Position numbers and translations under genes: made by a program. From Pseudomonas benzenivorans (GTDB lineage: Bacteria > Pseudomonadota > Gammaproteobacteria > Pseudomonadales > Pseudomonadaceae): a stretch of DNA of 64,000 bases. Of this stretch, positions 1 through 9,193 are shown piece by piece. The notes beneath the pieces were generated by a model. The model had not been told where the DNA came from. It searched no databases and saw only the letters and a list, made by a program, of their open reading frames with translations. The DNA is taken from NCBI RefSeq assembly GCF_033547155.1, contig NZ_CP137892.1, positions 2,232,001-2,296,000 of the forward strand, given 5' to 3'. The number at the start of each line of letters is the position of its first letter. Position 1 is the stretch's first letter.

Positions 1-279
<279 letters not shown>

Positions 280-312
280 GCCTTCATCACTGTCGGCATA
301 ACCAACATTTAA

Positions 313-328
313 CATAATATACATTATG
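313..328. promoter_or_regulatory. inverted repeat, candidate operator
   Basis: CATAAT-ATAC-ATTATG is a perfect 6-base inverted repeat around a 4-base spacer, in an AT-rich patch that stands out from the GC-rich surroundings. It lies about 120 bases upstream of the CapA-family gene and just after the VOC gene. It could be an operator for the downstream gene or part of a promoter (TAATAT, TACATT). No specific regulator is assigned. Confidence 0.3.
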
Positions 329-451
329 CGAAGTATTGGGTCGGTGCCACGGGGCGAGGGTGCTTGAATGCTGCCGCCGAACATTGCAGGCTGAACCAAG
401 GGAATTCGATCAGAGGTTTAAGGGACGCCCGTGATCTCTCGGGAGGTTGCC

Positions 452-1576
452 ATGCCTCACTGCAATCCGTGCATCACCCTGTTTCTCGGCGGCGACCTGA
501 TGTGCGCACGGGGCATCGATCAGATACTGCCTTACCCTGGTGACCCTCGTCTCCATGAGCCTTACGTCAAATGCGCCGGTGACTATGTGCAGCTGGCTGA
601 ACGGCGCAATGGGCCTATTCCCTGGCCGGTGGATTTCGCTTATGCCTGGGGCGTTGCCCTGGATGAATTCAGGCGTCGTCGCCCGGACCTTCGCCTGGTC
701 AATCTGGAAACCGCAGTAACCCGTCGCGGGCGGCCACAACCCAAGGGCATCAACTACCGGATGAATCCCGCCAACCTGCCATTGCTGGAGGTGGCCGGGA
801 TCGACTGCTGTGCGCTGGCCAATAATCATGTGCTGGATTGGGGCGAGACCGGCCTGATCGACACGCTGCATGGCCTGAACGCCCATGGCTTGAGCCATGC
901 CGGGGCCGGACTCGACCAGGAGGACGCCACGGCGCCGGCCATCCTGCCCCTGCCTGGTGGCCGGCTACTACTCTTTGCCTTCGCCACCGAGGACAGCGGC
1001 GTCCCGGCAGACTGGGCGGCCGCACCGCAGCGCGCGGGTGTCGCCCGCCTGGCTGATCTCTCGCGACAGAGCCTGGAGCAGATTGCGCAGCACATACAGA
1101 CGGCCAAGCAGCCTGGGGACCGGGTGGTGGCGTCTATTCATTGGGGGGGCAACTGGGGCTTCGCCATCCCCGAGGAACAGATCGACTTCGCCCATGGCCT
1201 GATCGAAGAAGCCGGCGTGGACCTGCTGCACGGCCACTCCTCGCACCATATCAAAGCCATCGAGGTCTACCGGCAGCATCTGATCCTCTATGGCTGCGGC
1301 GACCTGCTGGACGACTACGAGGGCATCGATGGTTATGCCGCCTATCGTGGCGATCTGGGGCTGCTGTATTTCGCCGATCTGGACGCCCATGGTCGCCTGT
1401 CGTCCCTGGAGTTGCAGCCCACGCGTCAGCAACGTCTGAGCATTCAGAGAGCCGAAGGCGCGGACCGGCAATGGCTGCAGCATACCCTCAGCCGTGAGTG
1501 CGGACGGTTCGGCTGTACCGTCCGCCCGACCAGCGAGAACGGCTTCGCCCTGGTCTGGCCCGACTCACCACACTAG
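452..1576 (+). CDS. CapA family protein (metallophosphatase-like, poly-gamma-glutamate capsule type)
   Basis: The 374-residue protein belongs to the CapA / PGA_cap family, a calcineurin-like metallophosphatase fold. Visible motifs are FLGGDLMCARG at residues 9-19, NLETAVT, ANNHVLDWGETGLIDTL, ASIHWGGNWG and the metal-site-like HGHSSHHIKAIE followed by YGCGDLLDDY. In capsule-forming bacteria CapA takes part in poly-gamma-glutamate export; in pseudomonads such orphan copies have no known substrate. I start at the ATG at 452 because GGGAGG lies 5 bases upstream; an in-frame GTG at 431 would put that ribosome site inside the gene. No signal peptide is obvious, so it is probably cytosolic. It converges on the phosphoribosyltransferase gene, 16 bases away. 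Confidence 0.85.
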   Translation: MPHCNPCITLFLGGDLMCARGIDQILPYPGDPRLHEPYVKCAGDYVQLAERRNGPIPWPVDFAYAWGVALDEFRRRRPDLRLVNLETAVTRRGRPQPKGINYRMNPANLPLLEVAGIDCCALANNHVLDWGETGLIDTLHGLNAHGLSHAGAGLDQEDATAPAILPLPGGRLLLFAFATEDSGVPADWAAAPQRAGVARLADLSRQSLEQIAQHIQTAKQPGDRVVASIHWGGNWGFAIPEEQIDFAHGLIEEAGVDLLHGHSSHHIKAIEVYRQHLILYGCGDLLDDYEGIDGYAAYRGDLGLLYFADLDAHGRLSSLELQPTRQQRLSIQRAEGADRQWLQHTLSRECGRFGCTVRPTSENGFALVWPDSPH

Positions 1577-1592
1577 CGTCATGATCAGGGCG

Positions 1593-2285
1593 TCACCGAT
1601 GCAAGGGCCGCCATTCGCCTTCGCGTTGCCAGGCGCGGTGGAGCAGATCGACCACCTCCTCGTCCGGCGTCTGGCCGAAATCCACGTACCAATGGCCGAT
1701 AGCCATCAGCATCAGCGGTTCGCAGGGACAAACCAGTTCGTCGACCTGGCCACGCAGCTGCGCGGCACTCTCTGCGGCGGCGACCGGCACGGCGATTATG
1801 ATGCGCGTCGGGGCCTGTTGGCGCACAGCCTGCACCGCCGCGTGCATGGTGGCGCCGGTGGCCACGCCGTCGTCGACCAGTATCACCTGCCGGTCACGCA
1901 GCACGGGCGCCGGCCGCTCGCCGCGATAGACCCGGGCCCGGCGCAGCAACTCCGCGGCCTCCCGTTCTGCGACGGCCTCGACGCTGGCTTGATCGACACG
2001 GGCACAGTCCAGAACATCGGGATTCATCACCCGCACTCCGCCACTGGCGATGGCACCCATGGCCAATTCCGCATGCCCCGGCACCCCGAGCTTGCGCACC
2101 AGCATCAGATCCAGGGGCGCCTCAAGTGCTGCGGCGATCTGATAGGCCACTGGCACGCCGCCGCGGGGCAAGGCCAGCACGATGACATCGGGGCGACGGC
2201 GATAGGCCGACAACAGTCGAGCCAGCCCCTGGCCTGCGGCGATTCGGTCGGGAATGGGAACGGGGATAAGGGCTTCCTGCGTCAT
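1593..2285 (-). CDS. phosphoribosyltransferase-domain protein
   Basis: The 230-residue protein has a type I PRTase fold. The 13-residue PRPP-binding motif VILVDDGVATGAT sits near residues 134-146, and the N-terminal part carries ALPRGGVPVAYQIA and LMLVRKLGVPGHAELAMGA, typical of stand-alone PRTases often found near stress or dienelactone-hydrolase genes. These resemble adenine/hypoxanthine PRTases, but the acceptor base is unknown. The ATG at 2285 is preceded by GAGGG. The gene is transcribed toward capA. A perfect palindrome (2301-2314) lies just upstream of the start. The fold is certain; the substrate is not assigned. Confidence 0.85.
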   Translation of the reverse strand: MTQEALIPVPIPDRIAAGQGLARLLSAYRRRPDVIVLALPRGGVPVAYQIAAALEAPLDLMLVRKLGVPGHAELAMGAIASGGVRVMNPDVLDCARVDQASVEAVAEREAAELLRRARVYRGERPAPVLRDRQVILVDDGVATGATMHAAVQAVRQQAPTRIIIAVPVAAAESAAQLRGQVDELVCPCEPLMLMAIGHWYVDFGQTPDEEVVDLLHRAWQREGEWRPLHR

Positions 2286-2300
2286 CTTCGCACCCTCGGC

Positions 2301-2314
2301 AAGAAAGCTTTCTT
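2301..2314. promoter_or_regulatory. 14-base perfect palindrome upstream of the PRTase gene
   Basis: AAGAAAGCTTTCTT is a perfect palindrome beginning 16 bases upstream of the PRTase start codon. The position would suit an operator overlapping a leader or promoter. No regulator is known for it, and a chance occurrence is possible. Confidence 0.3.
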
Positions 2315-2475
2315 AACTATGCCCCCGGCGACGCCCTCGATCCAGCGCCGCAGCCCTCCGTGCGGGACGTAGCGACAAGTGGAGCACCGCGCAGGACGCA
2401 GCTGGCGGAAACGGCAGGCCGAGTGCACGAGCCGCCGTCGAGCCGACGCAGGTCGGTCGGTGAACCTCTAGCGGA

Positions 2476-3489
2476 TCAGACCTGCAGCACCACCCGCCCC
2501 CGGCTCGGACAGGTTTCCATCAGCTTGTGGGCTTCGACCACCTTGTCGAAGGGAAATACCTGGTTGATCAGTGGCCGCAGCAGGCCGTCGCGGGTCAGCT
2601 GATTGATGCCCTGCAGCGCCTTGGCCACCGCCGCCTCGTCCTGCGGGATGCCCAGTTCCTCCTTGCCGGTGAAGTTACCGATGCAGTGGACGAAGAACTG
2701 GATGTTCTTCTGGAACGCGGCACAAGCCGGAAACGGCGTCTCGTTGCCACCTTGCAGGCCGTACAGCACCAGGCGCCCGCGCGGTGCCAGGGCATCGCCG
2801 AGCAAGCACATCTGCGGCCCGCCCAGGGCATCCATGACGATATCGGCGCCACGCCCGTCGGTCAGCTTGATAACCCGACTGACCAGGTCCTGCTCCTCGG
2901 TGAGGATGATGTGATCGGCGCCCAGTTCACGGAGAAAGTCCCGGTCCTCGGCGTCCGCAGTCGCGGCGATCACCTTGGCCCCCAGGGCCTTGCCCAGTTG
3001 CACGATATAAGGTCCCCAACAACGGCTGGCCGCGGTCACCAGTACCGTCTCGCCGGGGGTCAGATGTGCCAGCTCGACGAAGCCGAACCAGCCTACCAGC
3101 GAGGGCAAGTAGTGCACGCTGGCCTGCTGCGGGGTCAACTGTTCCGGATAGCGCGTCAGCGAACTGCGCGGTAGTACCACTTCCTCGGCATAGGCGGGAT
3201 AGCGGTTGACGTTGTGGCCCGGGAAACTGGCGACCTGGTCCCCTACTGCCAGGTCCTCGACCCCCTCGCCCACGGCCACCACTTCGCCGGCCAGTTCATG
3301 GCCTAGACCCGCTGGCAGCTGTGCCGGGGTGTTGGCCAGGTTCTGCCGCCAGAGCACGTCATACCAGCTGACGCCGACCGCCTGGGGACGGATCAGCACC
3401 TCGCCGGCGGCGGGCGACGGGCACGAGCGCTCTTCGATCTTGAGGACGTTGGCCTCGCCGAACTGATGGAAACGGATGATGCGGGACAT
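2476..3489 (-). CDS. mexS: MexS-type oxidoreductase (MDR superfamily)
   Basis: The 337-residue protein is a zinc-type alcohol dehydrogenase/quinone oxidoreductase family member: N-terminal GroES-like domain (about 1-125, with LPAGLGHELAGEVVAVGEGV) and a Rossmann domain (about 130-290) with LVTAASRCWGP in place of the usual glycine-rich AxxGxxG loop. It is transcribed divergently from the mexT-like regulator, the arrangement of mexS and mexT in P. aeruginosa. There MexS is thought to detoxify an electrophilic metabolite, and its loss activates MexT and mexEF-oprN. The sequence matches that protein closely by eye, notably the LYGLQGGNETPFPACAAF stretch and IGNFTGKEELGI. Cofactor is presumably NADPH. 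The name rests on sequence and context together. Confidence 0.9.
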   Translation of the reverse strand: MSRIIRFHQFGEANVLKIEERSCPSPAAGEVLIRPQAVGVSWYDVLWRQNLANTPAQLPAGLGHELAGEVVAVGEGVEDLAVGDQVASFPGHNVNRYPAYAEEVVLPRSSLTRYPEQLTPQQASVHYLPSLVGWFGFVELAHLTPGETVLVTAASRCWGPYIVQLGKALGAKVIAATADAEDRDFLRELGADHIILTEEQDLVSRVIKLTDGRGADIVMDALGGPQMCLLGDALAPRGRLVLYGLQGGNETPFPACAAFQKNIQFFVHCIGNFTGKEELGIPQDEAAVAKALQGINQLTRDGLLRPLINQVFPFDKVVEAHKLMETCPSRGRVVLQV

Positions 3490-3569
3490 CGCAAACCTCG
3501 CCGGTTGACCCCTATTGACCTCGACTTTATCCGGGCTTTATCGGCAATGCCACCAGCCAGGCCTGATAT

Positions 3570-3629
3570 TCACCATGTCTGCCGGTGATGATTGCGTCAG
3601 CCACTATCAATGGAGTCGACTGGCGAGTT
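3570..3629. promoter_or_regulatory. mexS-mexT divergent control region, candidate MexT/LysR sites
   Basis: Two candidate sites lie in the 207-base gap between divergent mexS and mexT. At 3606-3620 ATCA-N5-GTCGAC matches 9 of 10 defined bases of the first two blocks of the MexT consensus as I recall it (ATCA-N5-GTCGAT-N4-ACYAT), but the third block is lost (GAGTT). At 3570-3588 TCACC-N9-GGTGA is a 5-base inverted repeat. MexT is known to activate mexS, so a site here is expected; which of these is used is not clear. Confidence 0.4.
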
Positions 3630-3696
3630 GCTTCTCGGCAGTGTTCGGCATTAGCCTGAACCGAGCAGCGCGCCCCCTCTCCAGAATGGACACCGG

Positions 3697-4614
3697 ATGA
3701 ACCGCAACGACCTCCGCCGAGTCGACCTCAACCTGCTGGTCGTGTTCGAAACGCTGATGCATGAGCGCAGCGTGACGCGCGCCGCGGAAAAGCTGTTTCT
3801 CGGCCAGCCGGCGATCAGCGCCGCCCTCTCCCGCCTGCGTGGCCTGTTCGACGACCCGCTGTTCGTCCGCACCGGCCGCAGCATGGAGCCGACGACGCGG
3901 GCCCAGGAGATCTTCTCCCTGCTCGGGCCGGCGCTGGACTCGATCTCCACGGCGGTCAGCCGCGCCGCCGAGTTCGATCCGGCCACCAGCACGGCGGTGT
4001 TCCGCATCGGCCTGTCCGATGATGTCGAGTTCGGCCTGCTGCCGCCGCTGATCAAGCGCCTGCGCGCCGAGGCGCCGGGCGTGGTGTTGGTAATCCGCCG
4101 TACCAACTACCTGTTGATGCCGGGGCTCCTCGCCTCCGGCGAGATATCCGTGGGCGTCGGCTATACGGAGGAGCTGCCGGCCAATGCCAAGCGCAAGGTG
4201 ATGCGCCGTAGCAAGCCGAAGCTGCTGCGTGCCGACAGCGTGCCCGGGCCGCTGAGCCTGGACGACTACTGCGCGCGCCCCCATGCCCTGGTGTCCTTCG
4301 CCGGCGACCTTAGCGGTTTCATCGATAGAGAGCTGGAGGCGCTCGGCCGGCAGCGCCGCGTGGTGCTGGCCGTGCCGCAATTCAATGGCCTCGGCCCCCT
4401 GCTCAGCGGTACCGACATCGTCGCCACGGTGCCGGACTACACCGCCGATGCCCTGACTGCCTCCGGTGGCTTGCGTGCCGAGGACCTGCCGCTGGATGCC
4501 CAGACCTTCGAGCTGCATATGGCCTGGCGCGGCGCCCAGGACAACGATCCCGCCGAACGCTGGCTGCGCTCGCGCATCCAGATGTTCGTCGGCGATCCGG
4601 ACAGCCTGGGCTGA
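3697..4614 (+). CDS. mexT: LysR-family regulator MexT, activator of mexEF-oprN
   Basis: The 305-residue LysR-type regulator has a winged helix-turn-helix at residues 9-66 (RVDLNLLVVFETLMHERSVT, LFLGQPAISAALSRLR, DPLFVRTGRSMEPT) and a periplasmic-binding-like effector domain from about 92 to 300. These motifs and length match P. aeruginosa MexT nearly residue for residue. MexT is a redox/electrophile-responsive activator of the efflux operon directly downstream and of the divergent mexS. In P. aeruginosa mexT is a mutation hot spot whose frame decides whether the pump is on. Here the frame is open and full length, so the regulator should be functional. The gene is 150 bases upstream of mexE, same strand. 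Confidence 0.95.
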   Translation: MNRNDLRRVDLNLLVVFETLMHERSVTRAAEKLFLGQPAISAALSRLRGLFDDPLFVRTGRSMEPTTRAQEIFSLLGPALDSISTAVSRAAEFDPATSTAVFRIGLSDDVEFGLLPPLIKRLRAEAPGVVLVIRRTNYLLMPGLLASGEISVGVGYTEELPANAKRKVMRRSKPKLLRADSVPGPLSLDDYCARPHALVSFAGDLSGFIDRELEALGRQRRVVLAVPQFNGLGPLLSGTDIVATVPDYTADALTASGGLRAEDLPLDAQTFELHMAWRGAQDNDPAERWLRSRIQMFVGDPDSLG

Positions 4615-4634
4615 GAGGCTCCCCCTGTCCCTCT

Positions 4635-4688
4635 ATCGTCCGCATCGATAAAAGCAAGCTGTTCATCACTGCCGCTGATAGTCACCTT
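4635..4688 (+). promoter_or_regulatory. tandem nod-box-like MexT sites before mexE
   Basis: Two ATC-N9-GAT boxes, the core of LysR/NodD-type nod boxes, lie exactly 30 bases apart (4635-4649 and 4665-4679) in the mexT-mexE gap. The downstream copy extends to ATCA-N5-GCTGAT-N4-ACCTT (4665-4688), 12 of 15 defined positions of the MexT consensus as I remember it. The upstream copy gives ATCG-N5-ATCGAT. Three helical turns between them would place two dimers on one DNA face. This is the expected MexT activation site for mexEF-oprN; function is inferred. Confidence 0.6.
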
Positions 4689-4764
4689 CGCGGTGTTCGA
4701 TTCGTATTGCCCCGGATCGCGTCGCAGACTCCGCCCACTCCAAACTCAAGTGGCGGAACCTCAC

Positions 4765-6003
4765 ATGGAACAGCTCAACCACCTTTGGCGCCTGCCTCTG
4801 GCCCTTGCTGCAATAGTGACCCTCGGCGCCTGCGGTGAGTCGCCCCAGGCCACCGCGCAGATGCCGGCGGCCCAGGTCAGCGTCGCCGAAGTCATCGAAC
4901 AGCCGCTCAACGAATGGGACGAGTTCACCGGGCGCCTGGAAGCGCCGGAGTCGGTGGAAATTCGCCCGCGCGTCTCCGGTTTCATCGACCGTGTAGCCTT
5001 TGCCGAAGGCAGCCTGGTGAAGCAGGGAGACCTGCTGTTCCAGATCGACCCGCGGCCGTTCCAGGCCGAGGTCAAGCGCCTGCAGGCCCAACTGCAACAG
5101 GCCCGGGCCAACCAGGCACGCACCGCCAGCGAGGCTAAGCGCGGCGAACGCCTGCGCAAGAGCAACGCGATCTCCGCGGAGCTGGCCGATGCCCGTGCCA
5201 GTGCCGCCCAGGAGGCCCAGGCGGCCGTGGCCGGTATCCAGGCCGAACTGGACAATGCCCGCCTCAACCTCAGCTTCACCCGGGTCACCGCGCCGATAGA
5301 CGGGCGGGTCAGTCGCGCCGAAATCACCGCCGGCAACCTGGTCACGGCCGGGCAGAGCCTGCTCACCCGCCTGGTCAGCACCGACAAGGTCTACGCCTAC
5401 TTCGACGCCGACGAGCGGGTATTCCTCAAGTACCTCGAGCTGGCGCGTCAGTCCGGCAGCGATGCCCGGGATGCCAGCCCGGTGTACCTCGGCCTGAGTA
5501 GCGAGGATGGCCACCCGCACCTGGGCCAACTGGACTTCCTCGACAACCAGGTCAACCCGCAGACCGGCACCATCCGCGGCCGCGCGGTGTTCGACAACCA
5601 GGACGGACGCTTCACCCCGGGCCTCTATGCCCGGCTGAAACTGGTCGGCAGCGGCACCTACGCCGCCACCCTGATTCAGGACGTTGCCGTCGGCACCGAC
5701 CTGGGCAAGAAGTTCGTCCTGGTGCTCGGCGACGACAACACCGTCGCCTACCGTGCCATCGAGCTGGGGCCCAAGGTCGAAGGCCTGCGTATCGTCCGTG
5801 CGGGCCTGGGCAAGGGCGAGAAAATCGTGGTCAACGGCCTGCAGCGTGCCCTGCCCGGCTCGGCCGTCGACCCGCAGGAGGTGCCCATGGCCGATGCCGA
5901 GACCCTGGCTACCCTGGCCCGCCAGCGTAAGGCCGTCGAAGACCGCGATGCCCCCCGGGTTGCCGAACACGGCGAACGCACCGCCACTGCGCCGCGCGGC
6001 TAA
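4765..6003 (+). CDS. mexE: MexE, periplasmic adaptor lipoprotein of the MexEF-OprN efflux pump
   Basis: The 412-residue membrane-fusion protein links the inner-membrane pump MexF to the outer-membrane channel OprN. The ATG at 4765 gives a lipoprotein signal ending in LGAC (Cys23); a longer frame from 4693 is unlikely because it would bury this signal. Downstream are the split lipoyl halves (about 65-85 and 185-215, with RPRVSGFIDRV and APIDGRVSRAEI) flanking a coiled-coil hairpin (about 105-175), then beta-barrel and membrane-proximal domains. Substrates in P. aeruginosa are chloramphenicol, fluoroquinolones, trimethoprim and quorum-signal precursors. It is first in the mexEF-oprN operon; mexF starts 13 bases after its stop. 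Confidence 0.94.
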   Translation: MEQLNHLWRLPLALAAIVTLGACGESPQATAQMPAAQVSVAEVIEQPLNEWDEFTGRLEAPESVEIRPRVSGFIDRVAFAEGSLVKQGDLLFQIDPRPFQAEVKRLQAQLQQARANQARTASEAKRGERLRKSNAISAELADARASAAQEAQAAVAGIQAELDNARLNLSFTRVTAPIDGRVSRAEITAGNLVTAGQSLLTRLVSTDKVYAYFDADERVFLKYLELARQSGSDARDASPVYLGLSSEDGHPHLGQLDFLDNQVNPQTGTIRGRAVFDNQDGRFTPGLYARLKLVGSGTYAATLIQDVAVGTDLGKKFVLVLGDDNTVAYRAIELGPKVEGLRIVRAGLGKGEKIVVNGLQRALPGSAVDPQEVPMADAETLATLARQRKAVEDRDAPRVAEHGERTATAPRG

Positions 6004-6016
6004 CAGGTAAACGACC

Positions 6017-9000
6017 ATGAATTTCTCGCAATTCTTTATCCAGCGGCCGATCTTCGCCGCCGTGCTGTCGCTGCTGATCCTGATCGGTGGTGCCATCTCG
6101 CTGTTCCAACTGCCGATCAGCGAATACCCCGAAGTGGTGCCGCCCACCGTGGTGGTACGCGCCAACTTCCCCGGGGCCAACCCCAAGGTGATCGGTGAAA
6201 CCGTCGCCTCGCCCTTGGAACAGGCCATCACTGGCGTGGAAGGCATGCTCTACATGTCGTCCCAGGCCACCGCCGACGGCAAGCTGACCCTGACCATCAC
6301 CTTCGCCCTGGGCACCGAGCTGGACAACGCCCAGGTCCAGGTGCAGAACCGTGTGACCCGCACCATGCCGACCCTGCCCAGCGAAGTGCAGCGCCTCGGC
6401 GTGACCGTCGACAAGGCCTCGCCGGACCTGACCATGGTGGTCCACCTGACCTCGCCGGACGACCGTTACGACATGCTCTACCTGTCCAACTATGCCGCGC
6501 TCAACGTCAAGGACGAGCTGGCGCGGCTGGACGGCGTCGGCGACGTGCAGCTGTTCGGCCTGGGCAACTATTCGCTGCGCGTGTGGCTCGACCCGAACCA
6601 GGTGGCCTCGCGCAATCTCACCGCCAGCGATGTGGTCAATGCCATTCGCCAGCAGAACCGCCAGGTCGCCGCCGGCGCCCTCGGTGCGCCGCCCGCCGCC
6701 GGCGACAACAGCTTCCAGTTGTCGATCAACACCCAGGGCCGCCTGGTCAGCGAGGAGGAGTTCGAGAACATCATCGTCCGCGCCGGCGACAACGGCGAAA
6801 TCACTCGCCTCAAGGACATCGCCCGCATCGAACTGGGCTCCAGCCAGTACGCCCTGCGTTCGCTGCTGAACAACAAACCGGCGGTGGCCATCCCGGTGTT
6901 CCAGCGGCCCGGCTCCAACGCCATCGCCATCTCCGATGCGGTGCGTGAGCGCATGGCCGAGCTGAAGCAGGGCTTCCCCCAGGGTGTGGACTACGAGATC
7001 GTCTACGACCCGACCATCTTCGTGCGCGGCTCGATCGAGGCGGTGGTACACACCCTGCTCGAGGCCATCGTCCTGGTGGTGCTGGTGGTGATCCTGTTCC
7101 TGCAGACCTGGCGCGCCTCGATCATCCCCCTGGCCGCCGTGCCGGTGTCCTTGATCGGTACCTTCGCGGTGATGCACCTGTTCGGTTTCTCCCTCAACGC
7201 CCTGTCGCTGTTCGGCCTGGTGCTGGCCATCGGCATCGTGGTGGACGACGCCATCGTCGTGGTGGAGAACGTCGAGCGCAATATCGGCCTGGGCAAGTCG
7301 CCGATCGAGGCCACCCGCCAGGCGATGAAGGAAGTCACCGGCCCCATTGTCGCCACCGCCCTGGTGCTCTGCGCCGTGTTCGTGCCGACCGCGTTTATCT
7401 CCGGTCTCAGTGGCCAGTTCTACCAGCAGTTCGCCCTGACCATCGCCATCTCCACGGTGATCTCGGCCTTCAACTCTCTGACCCTGTCGCCGGCCCTGGC
7501 CGCCGCCCTGCTGCGTCGCCACGACGCGCCCAAGGACGGCTTCTCCCGGCTGCTCGACCGGCTGTTCGGCGGCTGGTTGTTCGCCCCCTTCAACCGCGTG
7601 TTCGACCGCGCCAGTCACGCCTATGTCGGCACCGTGAAGCGCGTGCTGCGCGGCAGCTCCATTGCCCTGCTGGTCTATGGCGGCTTGATGGGCCTGACCT
7701 ACCTGGGCTTCGCCAACACGCCTAGCGGCTTCGTGCCGCCCCAGGACAAGCAGTACCTGGTGGCCTTCGCCCAGTTGCCGGACGCCGCCACACTCGACCG
7801 CACCGAGGCGGTGATCAAGCGCATGTCGCAGATCGCCGGCCAGCACCCGGGGGTGGAGAACACCGTGGCCTTCCCGGGTCTGTCGATCAACGGCTTCACC
7901 AACAGCCCGAACAGCGGCATCGTCTTCACCCCACTCAAGCCCTTCGATCAGCGCACGGACCCGTCCATGAGCGCCGGCGCCATCGCCGGGGAACTGAACG
8001 CCCAGTTCGCCGGGATTCAGGACGCCTTTATCGCCATCTTCCCGCCTCCCCCGGTGCAGGGTCTGGGCACCATCGGTGGCTTCCGCGTGCAGATCCAGGA
8101 TCGCGGCAACCTCGGCTACGAAGAGCTGTATAAGCAGGTGCAGAACGTCATCGCCAAGAGCCATGAAGTACCGGAGCTGGCCGGGCTGTTCACCAGCTAC
8201 ACGGTCAACGTGCCGCAGATCGATGCCGACATCGACCGGGAGAAGGCCATGACCCACGGCGTGGCGATCGACGACATCTTCGACACCCTGCAGGTCTACC
8301 TCGGCTCGCTGTATGCCAACGACTTCAACCGTTTCGGCCGCACCTACCAGGTCAACGTCCAGGCCGAGCAGCGCTTCCGCCTCGAGCCCGAGCAGATCGG
8401 CCAGCTCAAGGTGCGCAACAAGCGTGGCGAAATGGTGCCGCTGTCGACCTTCGTCAAGGTCGAGCCCAGCGCCGGACCGGATCGGGTGATGCACTACAAC
8501 GGTTTCCTCACCGCCGAGATCAACGGCGGCGCGGCGCCCGGCTTCAGCTCGGGCCAGGCCGAGGCGGCGATGGAAAAGCTGCTCGCGGAAGAACTGCCCA
8601 ACGGCATGAGCTACGAGTGGACGGACCTCACCTACCAGCAGATTCTCGCCGGCAACAGCGCGATCTACGTGTTCCCACTCTGCGTGCTGCTGGCCTTCCT
8701 GGTGCTGGCCGCCCAGTACGAAAGCTGGAGCCTGCCGCTGGCGGTGATCCTGATCGTGCCGATGACCCTGCTGTCGGCCATCACCGGGGTGATCCTGTCC
8801 GGTGGCGACAACAACATCTTCACCCAGATCGGCCTGATCGTGCTGGTGGGCCTGGCGTGCAAGAACGCCATCCTCATCGTCGAGTTCGCCAAGGAGAAAC
8901 AGGAGGAAGGTCTGGACCGCATCGCTGCGGTGCTGGAGGCCTGCCGCCTGCGCCTGCGGCCGATCCTGATGACCAGCTTCGCCTTCATCATGGGCGTGGT

Positions 9001-9193
9001 GCCGCTGGTGCTGTCCTCGGGCGCGGGTGCCGAGATGCGCCAGGCCATGGGGGTGGCGGTGTTCTCCGGCATGCTCGGGGTGACGGTCTTCGGCCTGCTG
9101 CTGACCCCGGTGTTCTATGTGCTGATCCGCGCCTTCGTCGAAAGACGCGAAGCCCGCAAGAGCGCCACCGAACTGCAGAAGGTGAACGCATGA
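6017..9193 (+). CDS. mexF: MexF, RND inner-membrane efflux transporter
   Basis: The 1058-residue HAE1-family RND pump has the expected length and layout: a first transmembrane helix (FIQRPIFAAVLSLLILIGGAI, residues 7-27), two large periplasmic loops and two sets of six transmembrane helices. The proton-relay Asp pair is visible in [17 protein letters not shown] (near residues 405-421). It exports drugs using the proton gradient and works with MexE and OprN. It overlaps oprN by the 4 bases ATGA, indicating translational coupling. No internal break is seen. Confidence 0.95.
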   Translation: MNFSQFFIQRPIFAAVLSLLILIGGAISLFQLPISEYPEVVPPTVVVRANFPGANPKVIGETVASPLEQAITGVEGMLYMSSQATADGKLTLTITFALGTELDNAQVQVQNRVTRTMPTLPSEVQRLGVTVDKASPDLTMVVHLTSPDDRYDMLYLSNYAALNVKDELARLDGVGDVQLFGLGNYSLRVWLDPNQVASRNLTASDVVNAIRQQNRQVAAGALGAPPAAGDNSFQLSINTQGRLVSEEEFENIIVRAGDNGEITRLKDIARIELGSSQYALRSLLNNKPAVAIPVFQRPGSNAIAISDAVRERMAELKQGFPQGVDYEIVYDPTIFVRGSIEAVVHTLLEAIVLVVLVVILFLQTWRASIIPLAAVPVSLIGTFAVMHLFGFSLNALSLFGLVLAIGIVVDDAIVVVENVERNIGLGKSPIEATRQAMKEVTGPIVATALVLCAVFVPTAFISGLSGQFYQQFALTIAISTVISAFNSLTLSPALAAALLRRHDAPKDGFSRLLDRLFGGWLFAPFNRVFDRASHAYVGTVKRVLRGSSIALLVYGGLMGLTYLGFANTPSGFVPPQDKQYLVAFAQLPDAATLDRTEAVIKRMSQIAGQHPGVENTVAFPGLSINGFTNSPNSGIVFTPLKPFDQRTDPSMSAGAIAGELNAQFAGIQDAFIAIFPPPPVQGLGTIGGFRVQIQDRGNLGYEELYKQVQNVIAKSHEVPELAGLFTSYTVNVPQIDADIDREKAMTHGVAIDDIFDTLQVYLGSLYANDFNRFGRTYQVNVQAEQRFRLEPEQIGQLKVRNKRGEMVPLSTFVKVEPSAGPDRVMHYNGFLTAEINGGAAPGFSSGQAEAAMEKLLAEELPNGMSYEWTDLTYQQILAGNSAIYVFPLCVLLAFLVLAAQYESWSLPLAVILIVPMTLLSAITGVILSGGDNNIFTQIGLIVLVGLACKNAILIVEFAKEKQEEGLDRIAAVLEACRLRLRPILMTSFAFIMGVVPLVLSSGAGAEMRQAMGVAVFSGMLGVTVFGLLLTPVFYVLIRAFVERREARKSATELQKVNA

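Noticed and set aside
5909-8494. 861-residue minus-strand frame opposite mexF
   Set aside because: It is an antisense shadow of mexE/mexF with His/Gln/Gly-rich, domain-free sequence, as expected from GC-rich codon third positions.
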